Below, piece by piece: positions 32,968 to 45,420 of a stretch of 64,000 nucleotides of DNA. The stretch is from contig CP110631.1 in assembly GCA_026210745.1 (NCBI GenBank), positions 2,108,001 through 2,172,000 of the forward strand. Direction: 5' to 3'. This stretch comes from Exobasidium rhododendri (Eukaryota; Basidiomycota; Exobasidiomycetes; Exobasidiales; Exobasidiaceae). Position numbers and translations under genes: made by a program. The notes under the pieces are model-generated. The model ran no database searches, was not told the DNA's origin, and saw nothing but the letters and a program-made list of their open reading frames with translations. Position 1 is the first letter of the stretch, and each line of letters begins with the position of its first letter.

Positions 32968-35612
32968 TAGATCGTCTTCGGCTATTTTCTGTATCACCTT
33001 CTTCTCCTCGAACATGTCTCTTGAAGCCCTAAATTTCGTCTTTGCACTTACACTGTATTCCTTTCAATCTCATGCCACCCTTGTACGTTATCTCTACCTC
33101 CGCTGCTCAACAGCATCTTTCACAATTACACCACATATCTTGTATAAACCTGACCTGTATTTTAGTTCGCTCCATCATTTCATAATGCATCATATCTATA
33201 CTTACAAAAGAAGACGTCTTTCTGCTGCAGACATATTGTGTGCCACACTATGGCAGGGTAATACGGCAACAATCTACTCACAGCCGAGGAATATCTTCGA
33301 GACAGGACATCTCCGTTCATCTACAGCAAGGGCGACGTGTGTGAGATGACCCGTCGAGGAGGCCAAGATGTGTCAGGAGATGGCAGGACCTGACCGTATG
33401 CTTTCATGTAGAGGCCATTTGGAAGCAGGCAGGCAGCCGAAATCCCTCAAAGAAAGAAGCATGGCTATATAGTTGCATGGCAACGACACCGCAAGTAAGT
33501 GTTTTCGTACGGTCATCGAAAGCTCCAAACGAGTAGTGCCAGTCTCGCCTCGTATTGCTTTGAAATTAATTTGCGACGCCGTGGTACACAATGTTTAAGC
33601 CACCGATGTACCACCCTAGCAACAATTTCTCCTCTCATCCTGATATAGACGCCATGCTTGCTTGCCGACCCACCGCTTCTTTGCGCCGTCTAAATTAAGC
33701 CACTTGCAGGTACAGTAGCAGAATGTAGGAAGGACACTATCCCCCGACCCTCTTTCTCTCCCTCTCTCCCTCTCTCCCTCTCTCCCTCTTTGTCTCTGTC
33801 TCTCTTCGTATGCACACAAGTAAAGCGGCTCATGCAGGCGGGTGTAAATAGCGCGTGCGAGAACAAATAAAGTGGTTAGGAACTTTGATTTGTATGCAGT
33901 CTGATAATGTCTCTCGTCTTATTCGAAAGTTCAAAATACGTACATTACAGTTTTGTGACAGCTTTCGCATGGCTTGTTTTGTCTTAGTTGGTGTCAGCAG
34001 GTCATCGGTGAGTTGCGTGTGCTAAGGTTCACTGTAGCGTGTATCACTCACATCAAGCAAGGTGAGTATGAGTGGCGGTATGAGTCGCCTCGTAGGACAG
34101 CGCAAGATGGGGAGAGGGGTCGGGATTTACATTGTGTTTCCTGGTCATGTCAAGGCCGGCTAAATTGCCCGGGTAGTAAGTAGAAAAAGCTAAGTTGAGT
34201 CTGTAGCGCCTTCCGCCTCTTCCAAGAAAAAACAAATTATGAATCCCCCACTGTCCAAAGAAAGAAGGGACTTCTTCTTACTAGTGCACTCTGAGACTAT
34301 TCGAAAAAGGTAAAAATGAAGAGCTTGACAAAATATGATTTGAAACACGACAGATGTTCAAGAAGAAACGGATCAAAATTTCAACAATTACCGCTAAAGG
34401 GAAACTATTGAGAAACCCGAGGCTCTGTGACAGTGTAGGGTTTTAAAGATTTCTCCTTTTGAACTCTTTTTTTTTTATTTGTACTGTACCACACCACGTT
34501 AAGATTAGGAGAATTTGTATTACTTTCATGTTCGCCCTTCCCTTCGGTGACGGTCGGCTGAGAGGAGTTCCTGGAGGGCAAGTGAGAGAGAGACAGAGAG
34601 AGACTGCCTCGCCTCGTCCACCTCTCATTCTGAGAAGTATCGGAATTTTGCGCTTTCAGAAAAGCGAAAGAGTCGTAAAGGGTTTGCACCTTTCGCACTC
34701 CTAATCCCACCCAACATCCGGTTTCTTATATACCGTCGCCGCCACACTCAAATCTTGCTGCGACCTACGATTTGACGCTCAGCCTTCGTTCACTTGGATC
34801 GCTCAGAGGCAGCCATCGCTTAGTACCACTAGTACTCTCGGGGCAGCTTGACTGGGCGCTGCTCAAATCTTGGCTTGCTTCAATTCTCGCGGCATCCGTG
34901 TCCTTTTGATTTGCGTCATCATCACCACCAAAGACAGACAACGAATTAGCGGCCTTCGCAACTAATAGACAAGGTGAGGATATAGCAGAGCAGCCATTAT
35001 TGTGCGCAATATTTCTTGGGCGTCGTTAGCCTTCCAAGAGCAACCAAGAGACGCAGGTGGAAGAAGGAGTGATGTGATCTTCGCCAGAGCGGCCAATACT
35101 AATGCACGATCATTTCCTGCTCTTTTCCCCCTTCAGATACCACATATAGAGCGCACGACCTTTCCGCATATATATACCCTCTACACATCTCGAGCGGAGG
35201 AAATAGACTATCACGTGAGTGTCTACAGTGTCTCTCTTCCCCCTTGTCTGTTGTAGTGGAGCACTGCACTGCATTGCTCTTTGGGAGAAGCGTCAGATTC
35301 GCACGCCTGCGGGTCGTCGGTCATCGCCCAGACGAAGGCAGGAGGGTCTTTTCCTTTGTCTGCTCCATTAATACACATGACAGGGGAGGCTTAGTGTAGC
35401 GCAGCTGTGCTGATATACTTTTCCTCTCTTATCTTCTTCCATCCACCCTTCCTCACTATTACATCGACTCACGATCCTCACAACATTCACAGCACGCTGC
35501 AAACCTACTCTACGAAATACGCCCACATCGACTTCCGCCCAATCGCTCTACATTCTACATTATCGTTGGAGGAGGATTTCGACTTACACAGACCGACGTA
35601 TAGAGCAGTTGG
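32968..35612. other. Long 2.6-kb noncoding region upstream of the AreA-like gene
   Basis: No convincing coding frame on either strand. It holds a CT-rich simple repeat (33748-33807), a short T run near 34,469-34,477 and pyrimidine-rich leader sequence close to the AreA start. Two possible leader introns have good sites (donors GTGAGG near 34,974 and GTGAGT near 35,215), so the transcript may start up to about 0.7 kb upstream of the ATG. The length fits a heavily regulated gene. Confidence 0.45.
33748..33807 (+). repeat. CT-rich simple repeat (CCCTCTCT)n
   Basis: Several near-perfect copies of CCCTCTCT then TCTCTGTCTC. A pyrimidine tract on plus within the upstream region of the AreA-like gene. 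Confidence 0.8.
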
Positions 35613-38600
35613 ATGTCACAACATTCTAGTCTTGTTCATTCGTCTAATACAATAAACTATACGACCTTGCTAAATTCTCAGAGAAAGCGCAACGGAACAG
35701 CTTCAGGACCTTTTACTGTTGACGGAGGTGGCGGGAAATCGACCGATTCATTTCCAACCCACAGACAGTCGCACATGTCGTTTAGTCATGCAACATCGCA
35801 AGCGGGCCCGTACAACGATATGAGTGCTTTAGACTCGGCTGCCCAGATGCCCTTTCACCCTTCCAATATGGGCCCGCCTGGAGGCAACAATGGTCCTTGG
35901 CTGAAGAATGCAACATCGCCCTACTCTGAGATGGTGCCATCTATCTCATCACCCACAGTGAACGGCGTCGCGACGCCTGGCATGTCGTTGCTTTCACAGG
36001 CTTTGCAAGCTAACTTGGCACGACAACAACGTAGTCACGAAACCATCTCGCAACAGAGTCAGAACTGGTCCCAAATATCCCATCATGGCCGTCCGCACTC
36101 CCAGTCCACGTCTTCGGTGGATGGATCGCAGCCCTTCCTTGGGTATCCAACCATTGCTCCTGGAACTCCAACCTCGTTCGGTTTGCCGCCTACATCGGTA
36201 GCCGATTCCTTTCAGAGCATTCCAGCGGTACTGTCGGCAGGACACAGTCGTCAGGCCAGTCTCAACGGGCTCTCGTACCCTCACACGCCAAACGCCGCCC
36301 TTTCACGCCCTGATTCGCCACATAATCTATACCTAGGCAACACCAACGAAGCGAACCAATTTCAAGGAAACGGGATAGGCGGATCCTCCTACTTTGGTGG
36401 AGCCCCTATCGGTGGCGAAGCTTCTCACAGTGGTATGGGACACCATTTCCCCATCTCGGGGCCATTTACGCCGAATTCCTCCTTCCCATCGATCAACGAA
36501 CAGCAAAACACAGCGTTTCATCAGTTCCGACAGGTTCTGTCACCTGGATTACAATCTCCTGCCGACACAACACCCCCTTTCAACTTTCAGTCGATGGAAA
36601 TGCAGAACAACAACAGTGCGATAACGCCAGGTATGATGAAGTCTTTTGCAGCAGCGACCGAAGAAAGTGCCGCGGGCAAGAGCAGTGCTACGCCTTTGGC
36701 AAAGAAAGGAAAGGTATCATCTGGAGCAGCGAAAACGGGAGAGGTGGGAGGTGGAGAAAAGAGCGCAAAGGCGAAAAAGGTTTCCCGCAATCGACCCTCG
36801 GTGTCGTACAACGGTGGTGCAATGGAGCCGTCATCGTCGTCGAGTGTATTGGAGCATGGTTCTACCCTTGCTGATAGAAGTAGAAGGGGATCAGCGGGTG
36901 TTGATGGAAACGACGAGGACGAGTTGGATGGGGAACTCAATCCAGATGAAATGGCAAAGAAGGATCCTCTGGCCACGCAGATATGGAAGATGTACGCCAA
37001 GCAAAAATCGACACTACCCAACGGTGCTCGAATGGAGAATCTCACCTGGAGAATGATGGCAATGACGCTTCGAAAGAAGAAAGAACAGGAGCGAATCGAA
37101 GCAGCTGATCGTGAAGGACGTACGCCTGGATCAGAGAACCCTAGTCTGAACAGCTTTTCCGATGCAGCTAGCAATTTGGAGACCTCGCAGCCCACTTCAC
37201 CAAGAACGTCATTACCAAACTCGAGGAGGAGCAGTGGATCGCAAAGTGAGTCTGCAAAGGCGGTTCTTGATCCTAATGCCAACAAGACGGCAGGTTCCCT
37301 GCAAGGGTTGACAGTGATCAACGAAGTTCGTCAAGGGGCTCCTATCAAGGGTCGAACTAGATTTGCCGAAGTTGTGAAGGAAGAGGAAAGAGGCAGACGG
37401 GGCAGATGTTCTCGAACACCCGACAGTACCAGTACGAATGCTGGTCAAGAAGAGGAAGAGGGAATGGATTGGAGAGGAAAGAGCAAGAGTCGGTCTAGAT
37501 CAAGGTCTGTCAGTGCGATGGACATGGATTGGCGCGGAAACAGTCGATCTCGATCTCGTCTTCCCATGCATCACATGGACACCATCTCTGATGAGCAAGA
37601 GTCTGGCCTCTCTTTGTTGAGTCAATCGCTCCCTACCGTCGGTGGTTTTACGTTTGGTGACTTGGCAGGATTCGACCCGTATCCTCCACAAGATCATGGT
37701 CAGCAGATACCCGATGTCCTCTCCTTTGATCCAATACCTTCTCCGAGTTTCCTGGAAAGGACCACCTCCTTCATTACATCTTCAAGCAACGAAGGAGGAG
37801 CTCCTTGGCAAAGCGACTCGAGCACTTCCGGCAAGGAAAGGAATGAAGAAGTCACAGCACCTCCTCGCTCGATTCGGAAGGCCAACATGCAACAAGCCTT
37901 TCGTAATGCTGCACATAGTGATCTCTTTGGTTCCCTTAGCGATGCGAGCAACGCAACGTCGAACAACGTCACCACTGATGGACGCAACGTACCCTTCTTC
38001 TATGGTGGAGGTCGAAAAACCAGCTGGGACATGAACTCGATCGGAGCAGCCAACGAAGCGGGTGCACCAATGTCCAACTTAGGCAGTATTGCAGGTATTG
38101 GCGACTTTATCGGCCACTCTGCGAATCATCATCCAACTTATGGATTCTTACCTCGCCTAGTCCGAAAGACCAGTTTCGATCATAAAGTTAACGAACGAAG
38201 CCTGTCTAGACCAGGAGCTCATGAGGAAGAAAGGGAAGCGGCAAATAGCCGGAAGCGACCGTACGAACCTTCCCCTGCTAGGCCACCCATTCCCATTTCA
38301 TCCGACGAAAGAATCGCAGCAGGTCTTTCCCGGAACCTGCCTTCTTTTGCTTCCCAACCTAACAAGTTTCTGCATGCGTTGCCCGCTACCTCGTTCGACT
38401 TCACTTTGGCATCATCCTCCACGCCGTCAATGATGGAAGAGAGGAGCAATAGCTTGTTTGACGGAGGAAACATGACTGGATCACATTTGAATTCCCCTCT
38501 TCCCAGTCCATCGAATGTCTTGAACGCTTTCCACTCGACGACCACTTCGGATGGAGCAGAGTCGCAGACCAACAGTGCTGAGCTAGAGGCGATCATGCAT

Positions 38601-39602
38601 CTTTTCTATGGGTCGGACGTCGGACCGGGTCAGATGCAGCAGCCCACATTGACACACATCAATCCAAATCAAGTGTTTGGAAGTGGGATGAGATCGCTGG
38701 ACTCGATTCCTATCAACGCTCACAACATGTTGAACAGTCTGGGAGGCTCCACTGCTGACGACACCTCTTCACCCGCTTGGTCGTACAGTCCCGCTAGCAC
38801 AAACAACCAGTCGCCAGGCGCTACACCACCGCCTTTGTCTGGCCTCACAAACTCTTCGTCCTATCAATCGTCCCCTCTGGCCAGTCAGTTCCCGACAACG
38901 TTTGACTCTGCAAAGACAAAGAGTAAGAAAGACGTCTCTAGATCAGACAGCACAAGTAATCTGAACAAGACGGATGGAAAAAAGTCAAACGGCAGTACAC
39001 CCAGCAGCGCAAGTGGCAAGAAAGCTGCGGCGGAAGTCAGCAACGGCGGCAGCAAATCCGATCATGCTAGTATGGCCACGGCTGATCCACCTACGATTTG
39101 TTCTAATTGCAACACGACGAAGACGCCACTATGGAGAAGAGACCCAGAAGGGCAGCCCTTGTGCAATGCTTGCGGACTGTTCTTGAAGCTGCACGGGGTT
39201 GTCAGACCGCTCTCGCTCAAGACCGATGTCATCAAGAAGCGAAATCGGGCAGGAACGAGCGGTACAGGCGCCAGCGTTCCGAAAGAGGGGGCAGCCAAGT
39301 CGACCGTAATTAGCAGTTCGAACTCGAACTCCAGTAGCACGTCATCTTCCTCTGCAAATGCAGCAGCTCCCTCGACGAATGCTGTTCAGCAACAACAGAG
39401 TAGAAAATTGAGCGTCGGAGGTAGTGGTAGTACTGCTGCGAACCGGATTCAACCCGCCCCTGCTGGGAGTATTGGTGCCAACAACAGCAACAGCTCCTCC
39501 CGACCCAGCCATGCTTTTCAACATCTGACGTCCAACATGACGCCTATCGCCCCTGCCCCTTCCACCGCCGATCTCAAGCGACAAAGGAGGGACGGACGAT
39601 AG
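35613..39602 (+). CDS. areA: AreA/Nit2-type GATA transcription factor (nitrogen regulator)
   Basis: Global activator of nitrogen-catabolite genes in fungi, 1,329 residues in one exon. A single type IVa GATA zinc finger (C-x2-C-x17-C-x2-C) starts at Cys1163: [18 protein letters not shown] then [20 protein letters not shown] and a basic TDVIKKRNR tail. An AreA-specific conserved block sits at about residues 449-485 ([25 protein letters not shown]), which separates this gene from other GATA factors. The rest is Ser/Asn/Pro-rich with acidic patches, typical of activation regions. Two RS-rich repeats (KSRSRSRS and NSRSRSRL, each after DWRG) occur near residues 620-650. In the family, activity is set by nitrogen status, mRNA stability and Nmr-type co-repressors. 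The long upstream region here fits that but is not proof. Confidence 0.9.
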   Translation: MSQHSSLVHSSNTINYTTLLNSQRKRNGTASGPFTVDGGGGKSTDSFPTHRQSHMSFSHATSQAGPYNDMSALDSAAQMPFHPSNMGPPGGNNGPWLKNATSPYSEMVPSISSPTVNGVATPGMSLLSQALQANLARQQRSHETISQQSQNWSQISHHGRPHSQSTSSVDGSQPFLGYPTIAPGTPTSFGLPPTSVADSFQSIPAVLSAGHSRQASLNGLSYPHTPNAALSRPDSPHNLYLGNTNEANQFQGNGIGGSSYFGGAPIGGEASHSGMGHHFPISGPFTPNSSFPSINEQQNTAFHQFRQVLSPGLQSPADTTPPFNFQSMEMQNNNSAITPGMMKSFAAATEESAAGKSSATPLAKKGKVSSGAAKTGEVGGGEKSAKAKKVSRNRPSVSYNGGAMEPSSSSSVLEHGSTLADRSRRGSAGVDGNDEDELDGELNPDEMAKKDPLATQIWKMYAKQKSTLPNGARMENLTWRMMAMTLRKKKEQERIEAADREGRTPGSENPSLNSFSDAASNLETSQPTSPRTSLPNSRRSSGSQSESAKAVLDPNANKTAGSLQGLTVINEVRQGAPIKGRTRFAEVVKEEERGRRGRCSRTPDSTSTNAGQEEEEGMDWRGKSKSRSRSRSVSAMDMDWRGNSRSRSRLPMHHMDTISDEQESGLSLLSQSLPTVGGFTFGDLAGFDPYPPQDHGQQIPDVLSFDPIPSPSFLERTTSFITSSSNEGGAPWQSDSSTSGKERNEEVTAPPRSIRKANMQQAFRNAAHSDLFGSLSDASNATSNNVTTDGRNVPFFYGGGRKTSWDMNSIGAANEAGAPMSNLGSIAGIGDFIGHSANHHPTYGFLPRLVRKTSFDHKVNERSLSRPGAHEEEREAANSRKRPYEPSPARPPIPISSDERIAAGLSRNLPSFASQPNKFLHALPATSFDFTLASSSTPSMMEERSNSLFDGGNMTGSHLNSPLPSPSNVLNAFHSTTTSDGAESQTNSAELEAIMHLFYGSDVGPGQMQQPTLTHINPNQVFGSGMRSLDSIPINAHNMLNSLGGSTADDTSSPAWSYSPASTNNQSPGATPPPLSGLTNSSSYQSSPLASQFPTTFDSAKTKSKKDVSRSDSTSNLNKTDGKKSNGSTPSSASGKKAAAEVSNGGSKSDHASMATADPPTICSNCNTTKTPLWRRDPEGQPLCNACGLFLKLHGVVRPLSLKTDVIKKRNRAGTSGTGASVPKEGAAKSTVISSSNSNSSSTSSSSANAAAPSTNAVQQQQSRKLSVGGSGSTAANRIQPAPAGSIGANNSNSSSRPSHAFQHLTSNMTPIAPAPSTADLKRQRRDGR

Positions 39603-40177
39603 CGACCTCTCGAGTATCTTTCTTACATGTGGACATATAATTTTTCCTCTTTGGACGACGACCCTAATGACGATGTGAAGAGCCGTATATACCAACCACG
39701 CTCCAATTCGATACCATGTTGCCCCTTTGATCCTCTCCCTCCCCCTTCCCCTCTCCTGAACCCCTTCCCTCTCTCGTCTCCCATTCCTCATATTCATTTT
39801 TAATCTGTAGAGTTGTGTAGAATTCTTTTCCTTCCTTCGCTTCCATCTTTGCTGACTTTTTAGATTCTCTTCATCGTTCTTACTACATTGTACTGTACAG
39901 TATTGTCCCTCACCATGCCGCTTTCGCACTATACAGGAGAATAGATGATCTTGCCTTCATTGTCGCTCTCGCGCTGTCAGAAGAAGAGTGCACATGAGTA
40001 GGATAAGAAGCGGTACAAGATGATTGAAGAGCAATTCTATTGACGAGGTGGGAGGAAGGGGTCAACGGTCGAATACATCAATGGAGGGCAAAAGGAAGGC
40101 ATTGCTACTAAATGTGAAGAAACGACATCTCTTTGGAAATGGGAAGGACACAAAAGTCAACGATGTCACTACCCCGT
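39603..40177. other. Intergenic, 575 bp
   Basis: Convergent 3' regions of the AreA-like gene and the aspartic protease. Contains pyrimidine-rich DNA; I see no gene in it. Confidence 0.5.
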
Positions 40178-41915
40178 TCACTCGTGGTCATCATCGGAGA
40201 GCCTTTGGGCGAACCCCATCTTATATGAAGCTCGATCTGATGTGCCAAGCGGGAAAGGAAAAGTAGTGGGAAAGAGAGGCACGTTCGGTATGAGTGCGGG
40301 GTAACATGCGCTGGGAATAGAAATGTGTTTCTCACCTAGCACAAGATGAACGTCTTTCGAGGTGAGAAGAGGCAGGCAAGGTCATCAGCAAGAGGCTTAT
40401 CAGAAGGCACCATTTGAGGAAGCATCAACGACGATGCTACTCGTCTACTACTCACTGACTAAGAAGGAAGCACCAAGGATGGCATGTGGTGGACCATTGG
40501 GTTTTTCCTTGACATCGGCGCCTATAATCCTCATGATGCATGTACCTGACTCCGTCGATTGCCACAGAAGAGATTTGCGAGACATGACGAAATCAGCTTG
40601 GATAGTACCGATCTGGATCTTGATGGAAGGCGTAGGTCCGTCACAGGGCACTAAAGCGAAAATTGTATTGGTGCCGTAATGATGCTCCTGAACAGTTTTA
40701 AAGCCAAGTTCTTTGAATAGTGTGGATGCATATTCGAATGGTAGAAAGGTGAGTGCTGATCCAGTGTCGACCATGCTGTTCGTTTGCGAGGATAGACCCG
40801 AGGGGAGGGGGGGGGGCTTGCAGGACCGTTAACAATCAAGAGTGTCGTACTCTCGAACGAAAAGCTTTGCGACTCACGTCGGGATACTGGCATGACCATT
40901 GATGGCAAGTGTTGTGTGCCAACGAGAACCGAGGGTCCGATCAACGTTCGTGTATTTGATCTCATTGATTGCTGACGAATCAAGGGCACCCAGATACATC
41001 GCACCATTGTTACCACCTGTCATGGTGTAACTGATCGTGTCTGTCAGAAGAGAATTCTGAGACACCATCTCCTCCATGAGAGAAGGTGCTTGGATATGGA
41101 GGAGGAACACACAGTACATCAGTGTTGCCTTTATACAAACACCGTGACATGTACACTCACCGAGAGGGTTCTGTGGGAAACCAAATCCCACGACTGCTTG
41201 AAATGCGCTTTTAGATGGATCTAAGAAGTCGGTCTCAGCCCAGACGATTTCGCTTCGGAGGGTGATTCCTGCTATGGTGATGTAATCCAGATAGACCTGC
41301 AAAGCGTGTAAGTAGGACCAGCACATTTGAGTCTATGGTGTTGGAAGGGAGGAAATAGACAGGAGCTCACCTCTCCCCTGGCAGCTTTGCCGTCCAAGTA
41401 GTTGATGCCAACTTGCTTTCCCAGTCTGATCGCTAGAGGAGACGGAGTATACGCACTCTTAGTGAAGATCTGCCGAGGAGAGAAAAATGGGACCAGATCA
41501 GAATGTCTGTAGATCTTTCGACAGTGATTTTTGGTGTGATACACACAGATATGCTGGACCCGGTGTCGACAAGAGCTGAGATGGGAGGATTGCCAAAGAT
41601 GGTAAGATCGTTCGACCAAGTGTTGTTTTTATCATTCTTTACGACTGTGTATCCTACTTGTCGAACAGAGGGCGATGGCGGCAAAGCCGTTGCCCTATTT
41701 TGATGTAGTGGCTCTCTTTTGGATATAGCAAATTGACTGTTACTACTATCTGTCACTTTCACTTCGGAGAGGTATTTCAGCTCGAGTGTTTGAGCTTCTA
41801 CTTGGGCTGCTAACTTGAAATTGGCCTCGTCGATCGGAATGATAGGGCCAGCATGCAGGGCAGAGATTGTGAGTGTCACAGAAGATAGGGCAAAGCAAAT
41901 GAATATGACGAGCAT
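40178..41915 (-). CDS. Secreted pepsin-like aspartic protease (family A1), seven exons
   Basis: Predicted secreted endopeptidase of 403 residues. Exons on minus: 41547-41915, 41371-41469, 41161-41296, 40878-41088, 40456-40775, 40336-40353 and 40178-40236. Six introns of 72-102 bp all keep phase. Residues 1-22 form a signal peptide (LVIFICFALSSVTL), followed by a propeptide. Catalytic Asp117 is in ALVDTGSS and Asp275 in MVDTGSA, the paired A1 motifs. The end reads AILGASFLV, then an 18-bp microexon (NVHLVL), then DRASYKMGFA, which restores the canonical pepsin C-terminus. Without the microexon and last exon the ORF would stop early at a false TAG. The in-frame upstream ATG at 41993 is less likely because the signal peptide starts at 41915. 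Its role could be nutritional or host-directed. Confidence 0.88.
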
Positions 41916-42203
41916 GGTAATTAGCGTCGATGATGAGTGCAGTCGTAGAGAGGTGGCTACAGGGAGGCGACGACTGAGACTATCACAGACCACTCCCTTG
42001 TTCCTGGAGAGTAAAGTGCGCTGTACACTGCGCTCCGTTTCATCACGGTAGAGACGACAAGCTCCGCCCCCACTTTCTAGAGGCGCTTCGCGTTTAGCCA
42101 GGGAGAGGCGGTCTTGCGGACATCGAAGTTCCTTGTAGTTCAGTTCTTAATTGGTCTTTCCCAGTGTCTCCACGAACAAGGGTGATGTTCTAAGATGTCA
42201 TAA

Positions 42204-44366
42204 TTACAGCTTCGCCATCCTCTCCACCTTGCGCTCTTTTTCCCTCTCATTTGCCTCCTGCTGGTTCCAAGGCTCGACCTCACCATGGGTCAGCGTGCCT
42301 ATTACCTCTCGAAATCCTTTCAGCACGCCTGCTTCGTCTCTCCCACCCAACTCTCCCTTCTGGTTGATTGGCTCCTTCCTCATAAACTCAATCATTCGCT
42401 CATATGCTCTACCATCTGACGAACCTAATGGTGAAGCTAGATACCAGTCGTTCATGTCTGCTGCCTCGACTAATCCCAGGATGTCTGGTCGAATCTCAGC
42501 CATCAGTCGCGCACTTTCCTTGTGTGCTTCCAGGATGGAGGCTTGTGTCATATACCCATCTTCGGTATAATCGCCTATATCATCCAGTATACACACTTCA
42601 AGGGCATACAGAGACCTGACTCTGTTCAACGCAGTCAAAATCTTATCCTCCAGAACCGCACTCTTCTCCACTTCTTTGTCCTTCTTCAGCGACTCGATCG
42701 TGGCAATGAAGGAGTAGAGAATAAAGTAGCAGCCATGCGCTTTCGAAGCTCTCGCAGCAAGCCTCGCATCAAGCTGTGCTGTGAGCGCTACTTCTTCAAC
42801 GGAACTATGAGAAGAGGAAGCTTGTCGGAGATCGTGCAAGGAACGAACAAGTCGAGACGCTCGATGGCCAACGATGTCCAACTGAACTTCTGGACTGGAG
42901 AGATTTCGAGGCGAGTCGCTGCCGAAATGCTTCTTGTCGCCTCCACGCTGAGAGAGATACGACAGCTCTGGTCGACTGGGCTTCCCTGAATGCTGCATTT
43001 CCTTCCACTCCTTGACCAGAAAGTTAGCGGCAGGTCCTGATAGCAGCATGTTGTTGTCCCCCTCGTACGTCAGGTTGGCATCCGGCTGTGAATTCTCCAA
43101 GTCTGTAAGGCCTGAAGCAGCAGAGTAGCCATGTCCACCCATCGATTTGCGACACCTCCATATGACGTGGTAGCTCTCATTTGTCATGACAGCTTTCAGT
43201 ACAGAAGTGTACCCATGCACAATACTCAGGAGCGGGCTGTTCCCCGTTTCCAACAGCTGCGCCTGTAGCTCGTTGTAGATACTCCTCAGGTGTCTTGCTG
43301 CAAACGTCAGAGCATATGCGCTAGCCATCGCAGTGAACAGGCGTTGCTGCACCGAAGCATAGTCGATGATCTGCGGTTCAAGCACATTCCCATTCTTCGA
43401 TGATCCTTGTCGACGTACGATGGCGTATCTGATGGCGATCAGAGCCGCTCTCGCCGCATGATGAGCAGCAATCTCACACAGTCCCACTCGGACTAGTGTC
43501 ATTGACCCTCTGATCAAGATCTTGCCCGATTTGTTTCGCATCTCATACCTGCCGTCTCGATCCACTGTCTGAAAGCGAGCCAGTAAATTTGTACGAGGTA
43601 TGCGAGCATGGGTGAAGGTAAGGAATCCATTGTCCATACTGGCAGCCCCCTTCTTGGGCCCCATGTCTATAGCTTGACGTCCCGGCAGTAGTTGATGCGT
43701 GTCGGGGTCTCGAAGAGGCACAAGAAAAGGATGCATTCCCAAGTCCTTGTCGTCGATGACTAACTTCGCCATAAGAATTGCATGTGTTGCTGTGGATCCA
43801 CTCCCACCTATCCACACTTTACTAGCACTGATCACTGGCGTGTGAATGATCCACTCGTCTGTTTCCCTATTGAAAGTCGCCGTCGTCATCAGTCCACCCA
43901 AGTTGCTGCCATGGGCCACTTCTGTCTGAGCATAGCACAGTAGCCACCGACCAGTAGAGATAAGAGGACCCCACTCTTTCCACTGCTCTTCGCTGCCTTG
44001 AGACTGTACCGTAGGATGTCCCATCGATTCATGAACTTGCAGCGTGATGTATTCGTCCAGGTAGAGGCGCAGTTGGTCTCTGTCCTCCTTCGGTAGTCCA
44101 TACCTGTTCCTGATCTTGAAGTACTCTACAGCAACCTTTTGGCCCTTCATGAAGCGCTCCATTCTACCCTCAAACGGTCTGCCACCTTTGTCGAAGATAT
44201 CCTCAGGGTGGTTCTGTAGGAGACTCATCAACCACCGGCTCCGATTCCGTGCCGACGCACTGCCTGCGAAGACGCATGACATATCATCGATCGAGAAAGA
44301 GCACGCACTCCTTTCTCTAGCCATATCGAGTGGCTGTATCGCTTCTGGAGCTGGCTTTGGAGACAT
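42204..44366 (-). CDS. Peroxisomal acyl-CoA oxidase
   Basis: FAD enzyme of the first step of peroxisomal beta-oxidation, turning acyl-CoA into trans-2-enoyl-CoA with release of H2O2. 720 residues in one coding exon from ATG 44366. Family features in order: an N-terminal helical domain, FAD/substrate segments LLCYAQTEVAHGSNLGGLMT and KVWIGGSGSTATHAILMAKL, and the catalytic-domain block RCRKSMGGHGYSAASGL with LTYEGDNNML, which contains the expected Glu base. The C-terminus is -AKL, a peroxisomal targeting signal type 1. A TTTGTCGCAG just before the ATG could be the acceptor of a leader intron. Divergent from the small paralog gene at 44596, with 229 bp between. Confidence 0.92.
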   Translation of the reverse strand: MSPKPAPEAIQPLDMARERSACSFSIDDMSCVFAGSASARNRSRWLMSLLQNHPEDIFDKGGRPFEGRMERFMKGQKVAVEYFKIRNRYGLPKEDRDQLRLYLDEYITLQVHESMGHPTVQSQGSEEQWKEWGPLISTGRWLLCYAQTEVAHGSNLGGLMTTATFNRETDEWIIHTPVISASKVWIGGSGSTATHAILMAKLVIDDKDLGMHPFLVPLRDPDTHQLLPGRQAIDMGPKKGAASMDNGFLTFTHARIPRTNLLARFQTVDRDGRYEMRNKSGKILIRGSMTLVRVGLCEIAAHHAARAALIAIRYAIVRRQGSSKNGNVLEPQIIDYASVQQRLFTAMASAYALTFAARHLRSIYNELQAQLLETGNSPLLSIVHGYTSVLKAVMTNESYHVIWRCRKSMGGHGYSAASGLTDLENSQPDANLTYEGDNNMLLSGPAANFLVKEWKEMQHSGKPSRPELSYLSQRGGDKKHFGSDSPRNLSSPEVQLDIVGHRASRLVRSLHDLRQASSSHSSVEEVALTAQLDARLAARASKAHGCYFILYSFIATIESLKKDKEVEKSAVLEDKILTALNRVRSLYALEVCILDDIGDYTEDGYMTQASILEAHKESARLMAEIRPDILGLVEAADMNDWYLASPLGSSDGRAYERMIEFMRKEPINQKGELGGRDEAGVLKGFREVIGTLTHGEVEPWNQQEANEREKERKVERMAKL

Positions 44367-44595
44367 GGTCAGTAGCTTGTACTGCGACAAAATGAAAGAA
44401 AAGAGGGGCAGAGCCTAATTCACCCTTCAAATTCACTCTTCGAACAGACAAGCATAAAATGCGGGGAAGGGCAGGCTTACATAAGTAAGCTCCGAATTTG
44501 TGTGTGAAGCTGACAAGAGAAGACAAATGCCATATAGTCTCGGAGCACTGTGACTAGGTCGAGATGAAGAACTTCTTCCATCACAGCGATCAGAT

Positions 44596-45123
44596 ATGGA
44601 CGTTGCACTGCCGTCCGCTCTGCAGCCACTCCTGACTCGCTGCTCGTCGTCATCAACGGCAACAAGATCACCATCGCAAAGTCTACCGCTACTTCGACCA
44701 ACAAAACCTTTCGACTCCTCACTCACCCCACACATCGAAGAGTACTGCTCGCAGGCGGACACGAACAAGTCGTGCATTCGAATAGCGCTTCATTTGCTCA
44801 ACGATGACATCGATAGAGCTCATGTGCTTGCACAACAGGATGAAGGTGAAATCACAAGTGACCTCAGTCACGCAATATTGCATCGTCGAGAGGGACAATA
44901 CTGGAATGCACGATTGTGGTATGATCTCATAAAGCACCCTCTCATAGAGGAAATATATGGAGACACTGGACGCGCAAAGTCTTTCATAGACGAGATTGAA
45001 ACAACCGTCGCAGACTTCAAGGGAAATAGCATCACCGGCAAAGCGAGCGACATTGAGTCACTCAAACAGAAACAGGCTCAAGAATTGGCTGCTCTCGTTC
45101 GATTCGCTGTTCTGGGGAAGTGA
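44596..45123 (+). CDS. Conserved fungal protein of unknown function, tandem copy A
   Basis: A 175-residue soluble helical protein in one exon, with no signal peptide or membrane segment. I do not recognise a named domain. Features shared with the next gene: LLRPTKPFD near the start, a LHLLNDDIDRAHVLAQ helix, AILHRREGQYWNARLWY, HPLIEEIYG and the closing QKQAQELAALVRFAVLGK. The invariant His/Arg/Glu cluster in AILHRREG and the Trp/Tyr pair could mark a binding pocket, but this is inference. It shares a divergent promoter with the acyl-CoA oxidase. Confidence 0.75.
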   Translation: MDVALPSALQPLLTRCSSSSTATRSPSQSLPLLRPTKPFDSSLTPHIEEYCSQADTNKSCIRIALHLLNDDIDRAHVLAQQDEGEITSDLSHAILHRREGQYWNARLWYDLIKHPLIEEIYGDTGRAKSFIDEIETTVADFKGNSITGKASDIESLKQKQAQELAALVRFAVLGK

Positions 45124-45356
45124 AAGAAGTGTTCCTTTTCTTGTACTAGCGTCAAATCACCTTCATGAGGCTAGTAATGATAACGTGAGACTGAATGCAG
45201 ATGATGGGTGTCTGCGAGCAGCAAAGAGGCGTAATTGGGGGGGTAAGCGCAGAGGAAGCAGCATTCACGTCACTCGCTCGAGACGCACGACGTCACCTCC
45301 ACCCCCGAATGAAAGTTTAGCCCGGCTTTTACTGTTGAATTCTGCGCGCCACTATC

Positions 45357-45360
<4 letters not shown>

Positions 45361-45390
<30 letters not shown>
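45361..45390 (+). repeat. (TG)15 microsatellite in the leader of copy B
   Basis: Fifteen uninterrupted TG units ending 30 bp before the first in-frame ATG of the downstream paralog. Reading frames made of Cys-Val repeats through it are artefacts. Confidence 0.95.
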
Positions 45391-45393
<3 letters not shown>

Positions 45394-45420
45394 TCCCACC
45401 CCTTCTTCTTCTTCCATTCC

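Noticed and set aside
45352-45420. Frames starting in the TG repeat (Cys-Val or His-Thr runs)
   Set aside because: Microsatellite translation; the real start is at 45421 or 45451.
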